From Taeniopygia guttata (lineage: Eukaryota > Chordata > Aves > Passeriformes > Estrildidae): a DNA stretch of 64,000 bases. The first letter of the stretch is position 1. Each line of letters opens with the position of its first letter. The stretch lies in the NCBI RefSeq assembly GCF_048771995.1, contig NC_133063.1, positions 72,032,014 through 72,096,013 of the forward strand, given 5' to 3'. The notes beneath the pieces are model-generated. The model was not told where the DNA came from. It searched no databases and saw only the letters and a list, made by a program, of their open reading frames with translations. This document shows, piece by piece, positions 11,751 to 23,369 of the stretch. The translations under genes and the position numbers were made by a program.

Positions 11751-14700
11751 GTGTGGTAATCACTGCAAGGACAATACAATGTGATATTCTTTTCCATGAA
11801 CTATCATAAGCTGCCTTTTTAGTTTTCATTCCAGAATCTTTATTGTGGGTGATGAGGAAAGACAAAGAAGAACTCTGTTTTTTAGAGAAAGGACAAGCAT
11901 GTACATATGACAGCTAAAAAATCCTGGAGAGCTGCTATTCTTCTATCCTTCTTTTATCTCTACCATGCTTGAAGAGTAAGAGAAAAAGTTTGAATGAGTG
12001 TCAATTTATCCTTTTCCCTCATGGCCATCTGATCAAATCAAAGCGGGATGGGAAAAAACATTAAGAAAGTGACATAATGGAAATGGAGTGACAAATACAT
12101 ATACTGTTATATCCAAAGAAGAAATGAGAATGGGTGCAACTAGAAAGAGTTGGAAAGATACAGACCTCATATTTAATAGTTGCTGGTGGTTTAGAGGTTT
12201 TTAACTTTCTTATTTAAACTAGAAATCAGAGCACCTAACCAGAGTATATAATATTTGTGAGGCAGTTAGGTATCCACCAAGTGGAGTGCAGTATGACAGT
12301 AAGACAGGCTGGCCAGCACAGTTTCCACAATAGATCTATCTGTGTTCCTTCTTCTGCACTCCTTCCAGTACTAGATCTAGTGTGTATGAATACTTTGGAT
12401 ATGTGTGTAATTTTATTTGAGCCTGAAATTGAGAGACCTTGAGATCACAATGCAGGGAATAATAACAACTGTTGTATTCAAAACACATCAACCAAGAAAA
12501 AACAATCTTAACTTACTACACTTGCACAGCCCCTTGCAATCATTCAGTGCAATTAGGACAGCAGAGATATTAGAACAAAATAAATATTTTTCATAATAGT
12601 GACAACTTTCTTATAATCCCTTACATGGATCTGAATATTTCACAATTTTATAGTGAAAAATGTGAATTAGGAGCACAGTTCCTTAATATAAAAGCTTTCA
12701 GTTACATATAACAGCTACGATAACCATATGTGTGAAGGCAGTCTTCCTCTTCTCCACATAGAAAGCCTGAGATTCCATGGTCTTACTGCTACCTAAATTA
12801 AGACAGGTGTTCTAAAAATTCATTTCTAGGTCACATACTCTTGCTGAGACCCTTGCTGTACAAATTCTTCAAGTTAAAAATTCTGGAAGTGCAGAAGAAA
12901 GATGATGCAATTAAACTTATTAGAGGCCTAGGAAAGAGATACAGAAATAAATATATGTAATTGGTATCATATGGCAAATTAAAAAATACCTTATTCAAAA
13001 CATTTTGCATACATACTATTTCAAAAGTAATTTTTCAAAATATGAAAGTACAAAATTAAAGTTTAGGAGGCATACTGATTTAAGAGGTGATGCATTTCAG
13101 CAAGGTTCAACTTCTTAAGTGATATTTCATTGCCTTTTCGTGATGGATTTCATAAAAATAAAGATTTGTAACAGACATGTTAAGGTAACTTATGCATGCA
13201 CACTTAACCTTGTTTGTTTAAAGGTAAATATCAGAGATAATTTTAAATGCCACCTAAAGTTGATCAAGTAAACTTACAGTAAATACCACTTAAGAGCAGC
13301 CATTATTAGATCACAGAATGCCAAGGTATTAAGATGTTAATAGTTTCTTCATGCTAAGGCCTATCCACGTCCCACAGAGATAATTAAGATATTTTAAATA
13401 ATTCCTCTGTTGTGATTTAAACCTATTCTTCTTTTGCAAGAAAATGTTATAATTTTTAAAATATGAAATAATATCAATAATGAAAATTCTTGCAGAAGTA
13501 GTATATGAGATCATAAGTCCTAGCATGCTTTCATTTCAGAGATGGCCTTCATATGTCTTTTAATTCTTCTACAAATATCAAATAGGTTATGAAGAATTTG
13601 AGAAAATTAGCCATCATCACCTAATGAAAGGAGCTGAGAACTCCAATCTAATTTAGGAAGTTGAGACCTAATAATGAAATAGTGGCATCATTTTAATGAA
13701 TTCTGATATAACACTTGACATGGAGCGCTGGAACTGTGAAATATCTGACTTGTCATTTGGAAAGCCAAATAAGTAATTCAGCACTTACTGATTTTTTAAA
13801 ATTTACTTTCCCTAATTTGAAGCCAGTTTTAGAAAGGGAAGGTTATCATCTCTTCTTGATTACTGACAATTTGTACATAGATCAAAATAAACTTTATTTA
13901 CTAATGAACAAGTTAATTATTATTTTCTGAAGTCATTACTTGCAAATATGTTTCAATATTTATATTTTCATCTAGATGAGTTCTATACAAGGAACATCTT
14001 ACAAACAGTGTAGAATCCAATAAGCAAAACAAGTCTGTGTATCATGGCAATTAAAACTGGGAGACTAGAAAGAAGGCTTCAGCCCTTAAATATGATTATT
14101 ACCCATCTTTTACAAGATGAACTGGCTTTAAAAAGCCAGCTCAGTAGCATTTTCACTAACCACACTCACATACATATGAACAAAACAATCAGTTAAAAAT
14201 GCAAATAAATAAATAAAGTCAATGCATTTCAGGTTTACTCCACTCATGTACACGCTTGACTGATATGTAGATTTAGGAAGAGTTTGTGAAACTTCATTAT
14301 GAAAAAATAATATTTTTATTGCTTTTTTAATACACATGACAATCTAGTCCCCTTTAGAAAGCTTTTATATTCCTGGAGTGGGCAGGAGAACAGAAGTAGT
14401 TACAAATAAAAAAATATTTAAGTGAACAAATTTGAAATTTTATTTAAAAATTAATTAATGGTAGGTGCAATTTCTAGACCTGAGTGTTCTGTGTTTCATG
14501 GCTTCACAAGTAAAATACTGAACCATGTGCAACATACCCAATATTTTAATATGTAATTATTTTTGACACTCTTGCATGTATTAGAAATTATCCACATTGT
14601 TATTTAACTCATGGTTACTTTTTTGAGTAACTGATTTACCACTGAAGTTAGGCTACATTCTTATATCAATCAAATCTGAATAGAGAGGCATTCTTATTGA

Positions 14701-16239
14701 AATGAATACACATTCATTCAAGATAAGAATGTGAAATGGCAAAAAATCATGCTTTATGGTATTACTGCACTGAGGGAGAAGAATGGGACTCTTTTATCAG
14801 AAATTTGGCAAGATCTTACTGTTGGCAATATGTATAAAAATACTGCAGTGAGAGTGCAAATGTCTGAGATGGCAGAACTTAAAATGTATAAAAAGTAAAA
14901 TTGGATAGAGGAAGAGCAAAGGGATACTAAATCAGATACAGTGAATTTTTAAGATTCTTTTTCTCTTTTTGTCAGGAATGAAAAGATCTTTATAAAAACA
15001 AAAGAAAGATCCCTTTAAAAAATATAAGGCAAAAAAGAAAGCACTTTTAGTAGATTTTAGTGAGATGGTCAGATCTCACCTTCTGCAGTGGGATGGCTGA
15101 CCTGAAATCAGTAGATGATGAAAAAATGCACCAGGTGTTCAATTTATGGGAAAAAACTCTTATCCAGAGATGAGACTTTTGACCTCCTAATTAAATAAAT
15201 TAAACTAATAGAAGACTAAAATCCTGGCATGCATAGAGATTATCATCATCAAATAGTAACACTAAATGTATGACACTGAGGATTACTTCAATACTTAGTT
15301 GATTATGAGTTGTTGAAATATCAGTACTTAAACAGTTTAGGACTCATTTGATTACAGCATATATTGGATGAAAAAGCATATGCCAGTGATTCTGCAGTTG
15401 CTTCACAGAACTGGTAGATTTTGGCTTTTCCAGCAAGAAATTGGATGACATCCTCTCTCAGGTCTGAAGATGATACCCTTCTCCAGAAATAAAATGTATT
15501 GAAATTACACATGCCCTCCTATTTTTGTCTCAGAGACTAAGAAATCTGACATCTTACTGCCATTATTTGTGCAGCAGAAGTTGAATTTGATTTTTCCAAA
15601 ACAGATGATTAATGTATAAGAGTTTGCAATTTAATACTAGGGTTTTTTTTCCCTGCACAAGCATCTTGGATCCTGTTTTCAGCAACTGATTTAACATATA
15701 AATTGGCCAAACTTGGCAAAAGTCAAGAATATTTAATAGGATACAGATGGTACAGCAGAAAGCAATATCTAGAGATTTGGGTGACTTGAATGCTCTTTAG
15801 CCCTCTACCAGCTGCTTTGGCTCAAGTGTGAATGAAGACCTTTTAAGAATCAATAAGTGTATATTATGTTGTGCCTAAGCATTGCCCACCCAACTAAGCT
15901 GACACCAAAAACAAAAGCAACCATATGGTTTTAAGTTTATTAATGAACAGGGCACTATAGCTTGATACTCAAATTTAAAATATGTTAATTTAATATCATC
16001 AGTTCCTTGCACATTGCTAATTTCCATTGGCCATCTAATACAAAGAAATGTAATTCTCTCCAGATTTTCAGTTTCAATGGTAACAGAAAATAAAACAGAC
16101 AGCAATTGCCTGAGGCTAGAAGAAAATGGAAGAGACACTCAATTTCTTTCTTTACAAACCATAATAAAATCACAGTCAATAGATTTTAGTTATTGGAATC
16201 ATAAAACAACACTAGCTGCAGTTAAGAATTAAGTCCTTT
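11751..16239. other. AT-rich single-copy DNA, no gene seen
   Basis: No repeat family, coding exon or RNA gene is recognised. A (AAAT)n-like run lies near 14203-14217. A minus-strand open frame at 15321-15512 has a fairly even amino-acid mix, but no start context, splice pattern or recognised domain supports it. Confidence 0.5.
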
Positions 16240-16500
16240 GGGGCTCTAAGTGCTCTATATGGTGTTTTCAGCTTGTAATGAATGATTACTAATTACAAGG
16301 CTCAGATTATATTGCAGGCATTTAAGTGCTGATGTCCCACTATAATAAAGCTGAGAACATCGAGCAGTGTCCTCTTTTCTTTTTTATGCAGCAGCACACT
16401 GCATTTGATGAATTGATCTTCAAGTTCCTAATAAATGCTAAAGCATAAGTGATGGAGTGGATTCCAATTGTAAATGGATTCCTGGGGCATTAGATGCTGG
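16240..16500. promoter_or_regulatory. Candidate conserved non-coding block
   Basis: This stretch has no simple repeats, a balanced composition and a cluster of TAAT/ATTA homeodomain-type cores. They lie inside an imperfectly symmetrical segment at 16272-16299, whose arms CTTGTAAT and ATTACAAG flank GAATGATTACTA. This is what developmental enhancers in gene deserts often look like. The call is an inference from texture only; nothing here proves conservation or activity. Confidence 0.25.
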
Positions 16501-16779
16501 AGGCAATATCCTAACAATCCTCCATGCTTTCCTCTAGCATTGACTTGTTATTATGTTCAGAGGCTCTTGTGGTTGTGTATATCATGAGTAGCATTATTGC
16601 CACAGTTCAAACTATTTACAGCTGTGAAATCTTCTTGGCAAAAATAAAAGAAAACAACTGGAAGACAAAAAAGATACTAATCTATCCCATTACAACAGTA
16701 CCAACAATCATGAGCAAAAAAAAAAAACCAAATAAATAAAAACAGGAACATGAGAAATTCTGGCTGAATTTTGGAAACG

Positions 16780-17430
16780 GAACTCTGGAGGGGATTAAAA
16801 ATGGCAATACTCAGAGATGCACTGATCATTACCCTAAGCCACCTGCTACCATTGGACCTGCTTCAAGCAGGGACTGGGGTTGGTGACCCAGTTGGTGATC
16901 TGAAGATTTAAGATTTTCACCACACTATGCCTGTAGTGAAATTTCACTTGCAAATTTCTATTACAGATAAAGGCCTAACAGCTTGGATTATGTACCAAAT
17001 ATATTCTCTATCAGTGGATCTGTGTCTTCCCCATGTGAAGAGGCACAGCACTCAGCTACAACTATATATACAGATATCTCTGAGGTAAAAGACAACAGGG
17101 AACTGTCCCTTTCAGCAAGCAAGGGGCTACTTTGTTTCCTGGGGGCATTGCTGCCTCGTGTCCAACCTGAGGCACCAGATCCTTTATTGGAAACTGCTTC
17201 TGACTGGTCAGCCCTACCCTGTCCAGCTGCAAGGCTTTATTCATCCCAGGTATCAGGCTTTCCCTTCAGTTTTGGTGGACCTTGTGAGGTTCCTGACTAT
17301 CAACTTCTCCAGCCTGTCCAGGATCCCCTGCAATCCTACCTTCCTCTGTATTAACTCTTTCTATCCACATGAACTACTCACAGACCTTTACATTGACTCA
17401 GAAGTTAGTCATCCATGCTATTATTAACTT
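16780..17430. other. GC-richer patch, possible old unassigned repeat
   Basis: Composition rises clearly compared with the surroundings, and the prose of the sequence (AGGGAACTGTCCC, TTTCCTGGGGGCATTGCTGCC, CTGTCCAGCTGCAAGGC) resembles dispersed-repeat DNA more than AT-rich single-copy DNA. A segment near 16855-16910 faintly resembles a CR1 3' end. Overlapping open frames on both strands (up to 123 codons) have no recognisable domain and sit in this compositional island. I could not assign a family. Confidence 0.35.
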
Positions 17431-20400
17431 GTCACATCCATATCTCACCAATTTGGTTATAACATTTTAAAATACAAAAGATACAGGATGTTTAGTACTT
17501 TTGAGACAGTCACTTCTTTTATGACAAAAGAGAGTGTAAGCATGTTTACATATTTTAGAATGGATTCAAACAGAATAAAAAGATGGTAAAATTAATATAA
17601 AATATCATTTATTAAATTTTTGTGATTTAAAAAATTACAAATAGATAAGTACTTTTGAATTTAATTTTCTTATTTTAGACATATAAAGTAAATAAAGTAA
17701 ATTATATTTTTAAATAAACTAGCTTCAAAGAATAAGTATTAAACTTTTTCAGAAAATGTGATTGAAAGCATACCATCATAATCACACCTTTAGAATTTAC
17801 AGATTAGTTAAAAATGTCTGAGCAGTTAAGCAAAGAAAACTTTTGACAGATAAGGCTGCAAGAGATATTTCTACTTTTTTTAATTTTTTCCTCACATCCA
17901 GCATGAGTGTCTTAGTTGGTTCCTACTGCCTCTCATTCTCATGCCCTGTATCATTACTACTAAGCAATACAGTTAAAAAAATCACATGAATTTCACAAGT
18001 ACCTTCATCTAAAAGATCTAATCTACATTTTAAATAAGTAAAGACAGAGTGGGCTTAAACACACTTGGTCCCAGGTGAAAATCTATTACAAAATCTCATT
18101 TGTAGAAGCTCCTGTTTAAATTCACAATTTCTATGGAATTGTTTTTGTTGGTGGTGCCTTTCCAGCAATCACAAATCATGGATGAAAGAGGGTCTAGGAA
18201 TCCTTATGGATCTATCAGTCTGGTCAGAATAGAGTCAGGTAACAGAACTGTCAAAAAAGTCCAATGACTCTTTGGATCACAACTGTCATTATGAACAGTT
18301 GCTGGTGACTTATTAACCTTGGTTTTTCTAGTAAAAATAGAGGCATTTTAAAGTGCTGCTGATAGCAGTGCATTCATGTTGATACTATATGTCAAAGATC
18401 GTCATCACACCTGTCATGAACTGCAAGTTGTGCTTCTTAAAAATTATGAAAATACTTTTCTGATTTCATTACATCATACATTACATTCTGAAACCAATTC
18501 TTTATAACATTTATTTTGTCCTTTTCATCATCTGTTAAATCAAAATTCATTTAAAGGAAAATTTCTTTCATCTTCCTGTCTTCTCTGTTTTCTCTAACTC
18601 TTCCAATCTTATTACAAAAAACATCTTCTCATCTACAGTATTTAAATTTTTATTTTTTTTTTTTAATTAACTTCTCATTCTCTGCTTCTATCTATATTTC
18701 TCATATTAAGGTAAAAAAAAAATACAAAAGAGCAAGCACATGCTAAAGGATGCTTAAATGTTCCAGCTTAAATATTGTGAAATTTAGTTCACTGAGCCTA
18801 TCTAGTTCCATCTCTGAAATCAATAGGCATGTTAGCCACATTTTTTAAAAAATATATATTCGAGAGATGTGAGATATAATAGCCACATCACCTGTACTAT
18901 TTTATTGTAGAAATAAATTTGCAGATTAACAGATGTGTTAAGATTTGTGCAGGATAAAAAAAAAAAAACTGAATACTTACTAATAAAAATTAATGGATGA
19001 AAATAATTATTACAAAAATATTAAAATATTCAGCTGCAGATATTCAGGAGGTTGAATTCAGAAATACTTAGACAAATAGACATGCCAATTAAATACATAT
19101 GGTGGGTAAAACTGGTATTCACCACATATTGTGGCATTAGTATAATATTAGATATGCTAATTTGGTACAATTAACCTTTTGTAATTGCTTTAAAGACCTT
19201 GTCTAACCATGCAGAATATTACTTCATTGAAGAAATAACTGATCAAGTGTAAAACTAGAGGCAAGGCTTCAAGAAACTAATTATACTGTCTGGATACAGT
19301 ACATTTTTCCTGCTAAGGTTTAACTCACCTTTATATATTCATATATTCTTCCAGACAATCTTAGTAATGGAGAACGATTGCTCAAAGTTAAATATTTGGT
19401 TTTCATTTTTGTCCTCTGAATTTGAGCTGCAAAATGCAACCAAATACTTTCATGGGTTGGAGCAGAGGGAAGAAAGACGATAAAAGCAGTGTAGTTTAAA
19501 ATTGTGTGTTAAAATTAAGGATACTATTTGCAAATTTTATGCTTCATTGCCCAACATATGCTGACTCAGACAAAAAGAACTTACACAGATGTTTTCCCAG
19601 TAATATGTTCCTTAGAAACTGGCCAAGTGGCAGGATGCTAGAGATCAATCACTTGAGTAAACTGACTGTGGGTTTTGAGTGATGTATGTAACATCACTCA
19701 AACAACGTTTGAGCACGTTACAACAGATTTCCTGAATTAGAATTTTTCTCTATGTAACCAAAAAGGGAACACAGATATTGAAAAAAGTCTGAAATAGTTT
19801 TGCTTTTTCATAGTACATCAGAACCTTATTAATATTGAGGGGTAGCCCTGCTCTTTAGTTTGTGGTAAAGCCTTTGACATTTAGATCCTTATTGCCTAAA
19901 TCATTTATTAGTTTAATAAGCACACAGCCCTTAGTTCCACTTCTTCACATTTTGTCTAAAATGTTTTGGACTATTTCAGTGCCATGTGACTCACATGAGA
20001 AATGAAGAAATTCATCCAAGAGAAATGTTCAGACTGAAAGCATAAATTTAACTTCAGAGTCTGGGAGACTTCCCATTGCTACCAAGTACTATCTTTGCAG
20101 ATATCCTTTGCAAGTGTCTATATTTGCAAAGACAGAAGACTAATGTCTTTGTTTTCTTTAAGAAAAAAGACATACAAGATTATCACCAAACACATTTCCT
20201 ATCTATTATTAACATTATTTAAAAACTTACAAGAAATGTGGTATGACCTTGTTACTGAGCCCTTGCTCAGCTAGTAACTACACAAACATGAGTAAGTGCT
20301 GTACTGAATCTTGTGCCCTAATAAATGTAGTCAAACAAATAAATGCAAAACTACAACAGTAAAGCAAGGAAAATGTTTTTGAGATTTATTGTTTTATTGC

Positions 20401-21289
20401 CATTTAATGTGACACGTCTTGCTAAATTCAGAAAAACTTTTGTGTTAAGTAGTAATGTTTTTCTTGGAAGAAGATTTCCAAGTAACTTTCCTGTTAAAAA
20501 ATTCATATGACTTACAAATACCACCTAAATTTATTTGTAACATAAAGCACGACATAAAAGCAAGCCCAGCTGGGCGAACTGAAATACTTAGTCATTCCTC
20601 AAGAGTTTAATTGAACTTTGAACTGACATTCCAGAAAAAATTAATCTCAAATTATACATTTCCACAAAACTTTTGACCTGGAGGTCTAAGCTATTCCAAA
20701 GGGGCATATTAAAGACAATAATATGCTAAAAAATGAAAAATCAACATTTGCAACATATTTTGAATTCTAAGAAACTGATACTTTTCTGAACTTTAAAATT
20801 ATTTTTTCAGCCTCAATTGGTGCTGCACAGAAGATTAAACTGTTACAACAAATCTGTTCTTTACCTCATCACTTTCTAGTGGTTCATCCAAATGAGATGA
20901 AAAAGGAAAAAATATGATTCAGAGGACTGTTTGCTTAACCTTAATCAACAAAACACAAGGTAAATATTTTTCTGAATCATGAAAATCTTTATTTCAAGGG
21001 TAAGTTACTCTTTTTGTCCTGTTGGCTTTGTCGACCCATATTTCAATGAAAAAATGGTAAAAATTGCTATTCAGCCCACCTATTCCTTCAAGTATGCAGC
21101 TGCCTTGTAGGGAGATGAAGAAAAGGGGTACAGTGTACAACATCTGCACAGCTACCTAGTGTGTAGTATTAAGCTTGGACAAATACCTGGAGGAGCAGTG
21201 CATATTCCAGTTACACTTGTAGGTTCTCTCTCTGTGAAGAGTCAGTACATAATTACCTTTAGATTTCCAATACTGACATCATGAATGAG
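17431..21289. other. AT-rich single-copy DNA with one perfect hairpin
   Basis: This is a very AT-rich stretch with no open frame of note, no recognised repeat family and short A or T runs (18652-18664, 18957-18968). A perfect 12-bp inverted repeat lies at 19674-19702. Confidence 0.6.
19674..19702. repeat. Perfect 12-bp inverted repeat (hairpin)
   Basis: The arms TTTGAGTGATGT (19674-19685) and ACATCACTCAAA (19691-19702) are exact reverse complements around a 5-base loop ATGTA. A further partial copy of the arm word (GTTTGAG) follows at 19708. No longer stem or T run is present. Confidence 0.8.
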
Positions 21290-22290
21290 CATCAGAAATT
21301 TTGAAAATTTTTCTGAAGAGGAAATTCCATTGTATTTGAAAAGTCATGGCAATCAGATGAATTCCCAGTGCCTGGAAAAGAGAAGACAACACTTGTCATT
21401 ATAAAGGGTGTAAAAAGGGATTTTGGAAACTACTGATTAGTCAGCCTCATCTCCATGCCTCATAACACCATGGAACAGACCCGCCTGGAAGCCAGGCAAG
21501 CACATGAAAGGCAGAAATGTAATTAGAAATAGCAAACATGGGTTCACCAACACAAATCCTTCTGAGTAAGCTGATGGCCTTCTATGCAGAATGATGGAGC
21601 TGGCAAATAAGGAAAGAGATGTCCTTTATCTGGACTTGAAGTGATGCCACCCACATTTTGTCGTTATGTTGGAAAGATACGGGTTTGATGGATGAACTGT
21701 TAGATGGATAAGGAATTGATGGAATGGCGTTATCCAAGGTCTTGCAGTCTCAATGTCCTGATTGAGATCAGTTATATATGACGTCCCTCAGGGGTCTGCA
21801 CTTGGGTCAGTGCTGTTTATTAATAATATAAACCGAGACTATTTGCATTCTCAGTAAGTTATGGATTACACCAGGATGAAGTGCAGTTGATGTACTAGAG
21901 GGATGACGTGCAGAGGGACCTTGACAAACTTGAGAAGTGGATGAACAGCTTGATAGTTGAACAAGATCAAGTGAAAGGTTCTGCATGTGGGTTGAGACAA
22001 TCTCCAGTATCAGGACAGCCTAGGGTATGAATGGATTGTAAGCAGCCCTATGGAAAAGGACTTGGAGATATTGACAAAAGAAAAATTGGACATGAGGCAG
22101 TGAAGTGCATTTGCAGCCCAGAAAGCCAATGGCATCTTGAGTTGCAGAAAAAAAAACGTTTGGCCAGTATGTTGAGGGAGATGATTTCCTTCTTTACTCT
22201 GTGTTGATAAAACCTCACCTGGATGAATGCATCCAGCTCTGGGGTTCTCAGCACTAAAAACCACAATAATATGTCAGAGAGGGTTCAGGT
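21290..22290 (+). mobile_element. CR1 LINE, reverse-transcriptase part, 5'-truncated and decayed
   Basis: The plus strand follows the avian CR1 ORF2 order. A segment around 21340-21440 matches the typical CATGGCAGTCAG...CCAGTG..CTGGAAAA region. Next come the GGAACTAC..AGTCAGCCTCA block, the YLDL region near 21630, the YGFDG-TVRWIRN region near 21675-21715, and the DVPQGSALGSVLF region (a worn form of VPQGSVLGPVLF, the RT palm) near 21780-21820. After these come the RDLDKLEKW-like region near 21918-21942 and the KPHLDECIQLWGSQ-like region near 22210-22255. Several in-frame stops break it, for example directly after YLDLK near 21640 and after the YGFDG segment, so it is a dead copy. The upstream end is gradual; 21290 is approximate. 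The element resumes at 22970 after an inserted LTR. Confidence 0.9.
22286..22290 (+). repeat. Target-site duplication, left copy (CAGGT)
   Basis: CAGGT sits at the end of the CR1 left half and recurs at 22965-22969 where the CR1 sequence resumes. With one copy removed, the CR1 reading GAGGGTTCAGGT-GAGGGCC runs on without a gap, which marks the inserted LTR. Confidence 0.7.
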
Positions 22291-22964
22291 TGTGGTGATG
22301 CATTCTTTATGAATTTAACAGTTGTTTTATTATAAAAGTTAGTTGTTGGATGTTAGTTAGTGCAACGGTTTAATCCTTTGTATCCCTGTTTTGTTTCCTC
22401 ACGATGGTGTGTCCCAAGTTGTTTACACCAACTTGGCTGTCCTGCAAGTTGCCAATCTCCCTGTTCCTCCCCTCCTTCCCATATAAACTGCTGCCAAGCC
22501 AAGTTTTGTTGTCTCCCCCTCCTGTCAGTCAACCCAACAACTCCCGTTTGGTTCCAGAATGTTCAGTGTCAATCACTCCTGTCCAGACAGCTGGTTTGTT
22601 CACGAGGCTTTATCCCTCCCCTGTGTTGTCTCTATTGGTTGCTACAAGCACTGTACTCCTCCCTTAGTGATTTCCCATTGGTGGTCTCATGTTTCCAACC
22701 CTTACAACCCTTCCCTTTATAAACCCGAGCCAGACCCTATTTCTTTGGCACTCATCCCTGACCCATCGTTGGAATAAATCTTCTTTGGATCTCATACGTG
22801 TGGCCTCTCCTTTGTTCCTTCACCTTGGTTTCTACGTTGTCTTCCTGTTGCAGTGTGTAGCCTTGGCAAAGGCCCAGAAGCAACCACTCTCATGTGTCCC
22901 TCTGGTCACACCAGGAACTTGCTAGCCAGCATTCCACCACTCCGTGACCACAGGAGAACCTCAC
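22291..22964 (+). mobile_element. Solo LTR inserted into the CR1, plus strand
   Basis: A GC-richer 674-bp block, unrelated to CR1, interrupts the CR1 at one point. It begins TGTGGTGATGC. It has a pyrimidine-rich middle (CTCCCTGTTCCTCCCCTCC), a TTTATAAAC box near 22717 that could be a TATA element, and a GGAATAAATCTTC polyadenylation-type signal near 22771. It ends near CCACTCCGTGACCACAGG then CCTCAC. No retroviral coding sequence is attached. A 5-bp duplication (CAGGT) flanks it, as is usual for class III/ERVL-type elements. It must be younger than the CR1. Open frames over it are incidental. A diverged sister copy is at 25865-26556. Confidence 0.8.
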
Positions 22965-22969
22965 CAGGT
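22965..22969 (+). repeat. Target-site duplication, right copy (CAGGT)
   Basis: This is identical to 22286-22290 and is followed at once by the continuing CR1 sequence GAGGGCCTTGAAAATGG. Confidence 0.7.
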
Positions 22970-23369
22970 GAGGGCCTTGAAAATGGTCATAGGGCTAGAA
23001 AAACTCTCCTGTGTATAAAGGATGAGAGAGTTAAAGTTCAAAATTTGATTATGTAAAGGATATGTGGCCTTTCAATATAAAAATGGAGCTTACAAGAATG
23101 ATGGGGAGTGGATTTTTACCAGTCCCTGTAATAACAGGACTAGGCATAATGGTTTTAAAATGAAAAAGAGGTGATTTAGATCAGATATAAAGAAGAATTT
23201 TGTTTACAGTAAGTGTGGACACTGGAACAGTTGGGTCCAAGAAGATGGAAGTGTTCAAGGACAGATTGGATAGAGCCTTGTGCAACCTGCTGTCATGAAA
23301 GATGTCATTGTCTGTTCCAGGGGACATTGGAACTTAAAGGTCTCTTCCAAACCATTCTCTGATTCTTGA
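22970..23369 (+). mobile_element. CR1 LINE, 3' part continuing after the LTR insertion
   Basis: The sequence resumes exactly where the CR1 left off: GAGGGCC..GAAAATGGTCATAGGGCT, then the TGGCCTTTCAATAT..AAAATGGAGC region, AGAATGATGGGGAGTGGATTT, the AATAACAGGACTAGGCATAATGG region, AGATATAAAGAAGAATTTTG, and GACACTGGAACAG. Next comes the CR1 3' UTR with TGGATAGAGCC..TGTGCAACCTG and GGTCTCTTCCAAACCATTC. It ends in CTGATTCTTGA, a worn form of the short 3' terminal repeat ATTCTATG that closes avian CR1 copies. Total CR1 length without the insert is about 1.4 kb against several kilobases for a full element, the usual 5' truncation of LINE insertions. Confidence 0.92.

Noticed and set aside
15321-15512. 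63-codon minus-strand frame with mixed composition
   Set aside because: No domain, no retrotransposon motif and no exon boundaries that could be defended.
16855-16915. Possible CR1 3' end (TTGGACCTGCTTCAAGCAGG...GGTTGGTGACC)
   Set aside because: Only a few short words fit; there is no upstream CR1 sequence and no terminal short repeat, so it stays unassigned.
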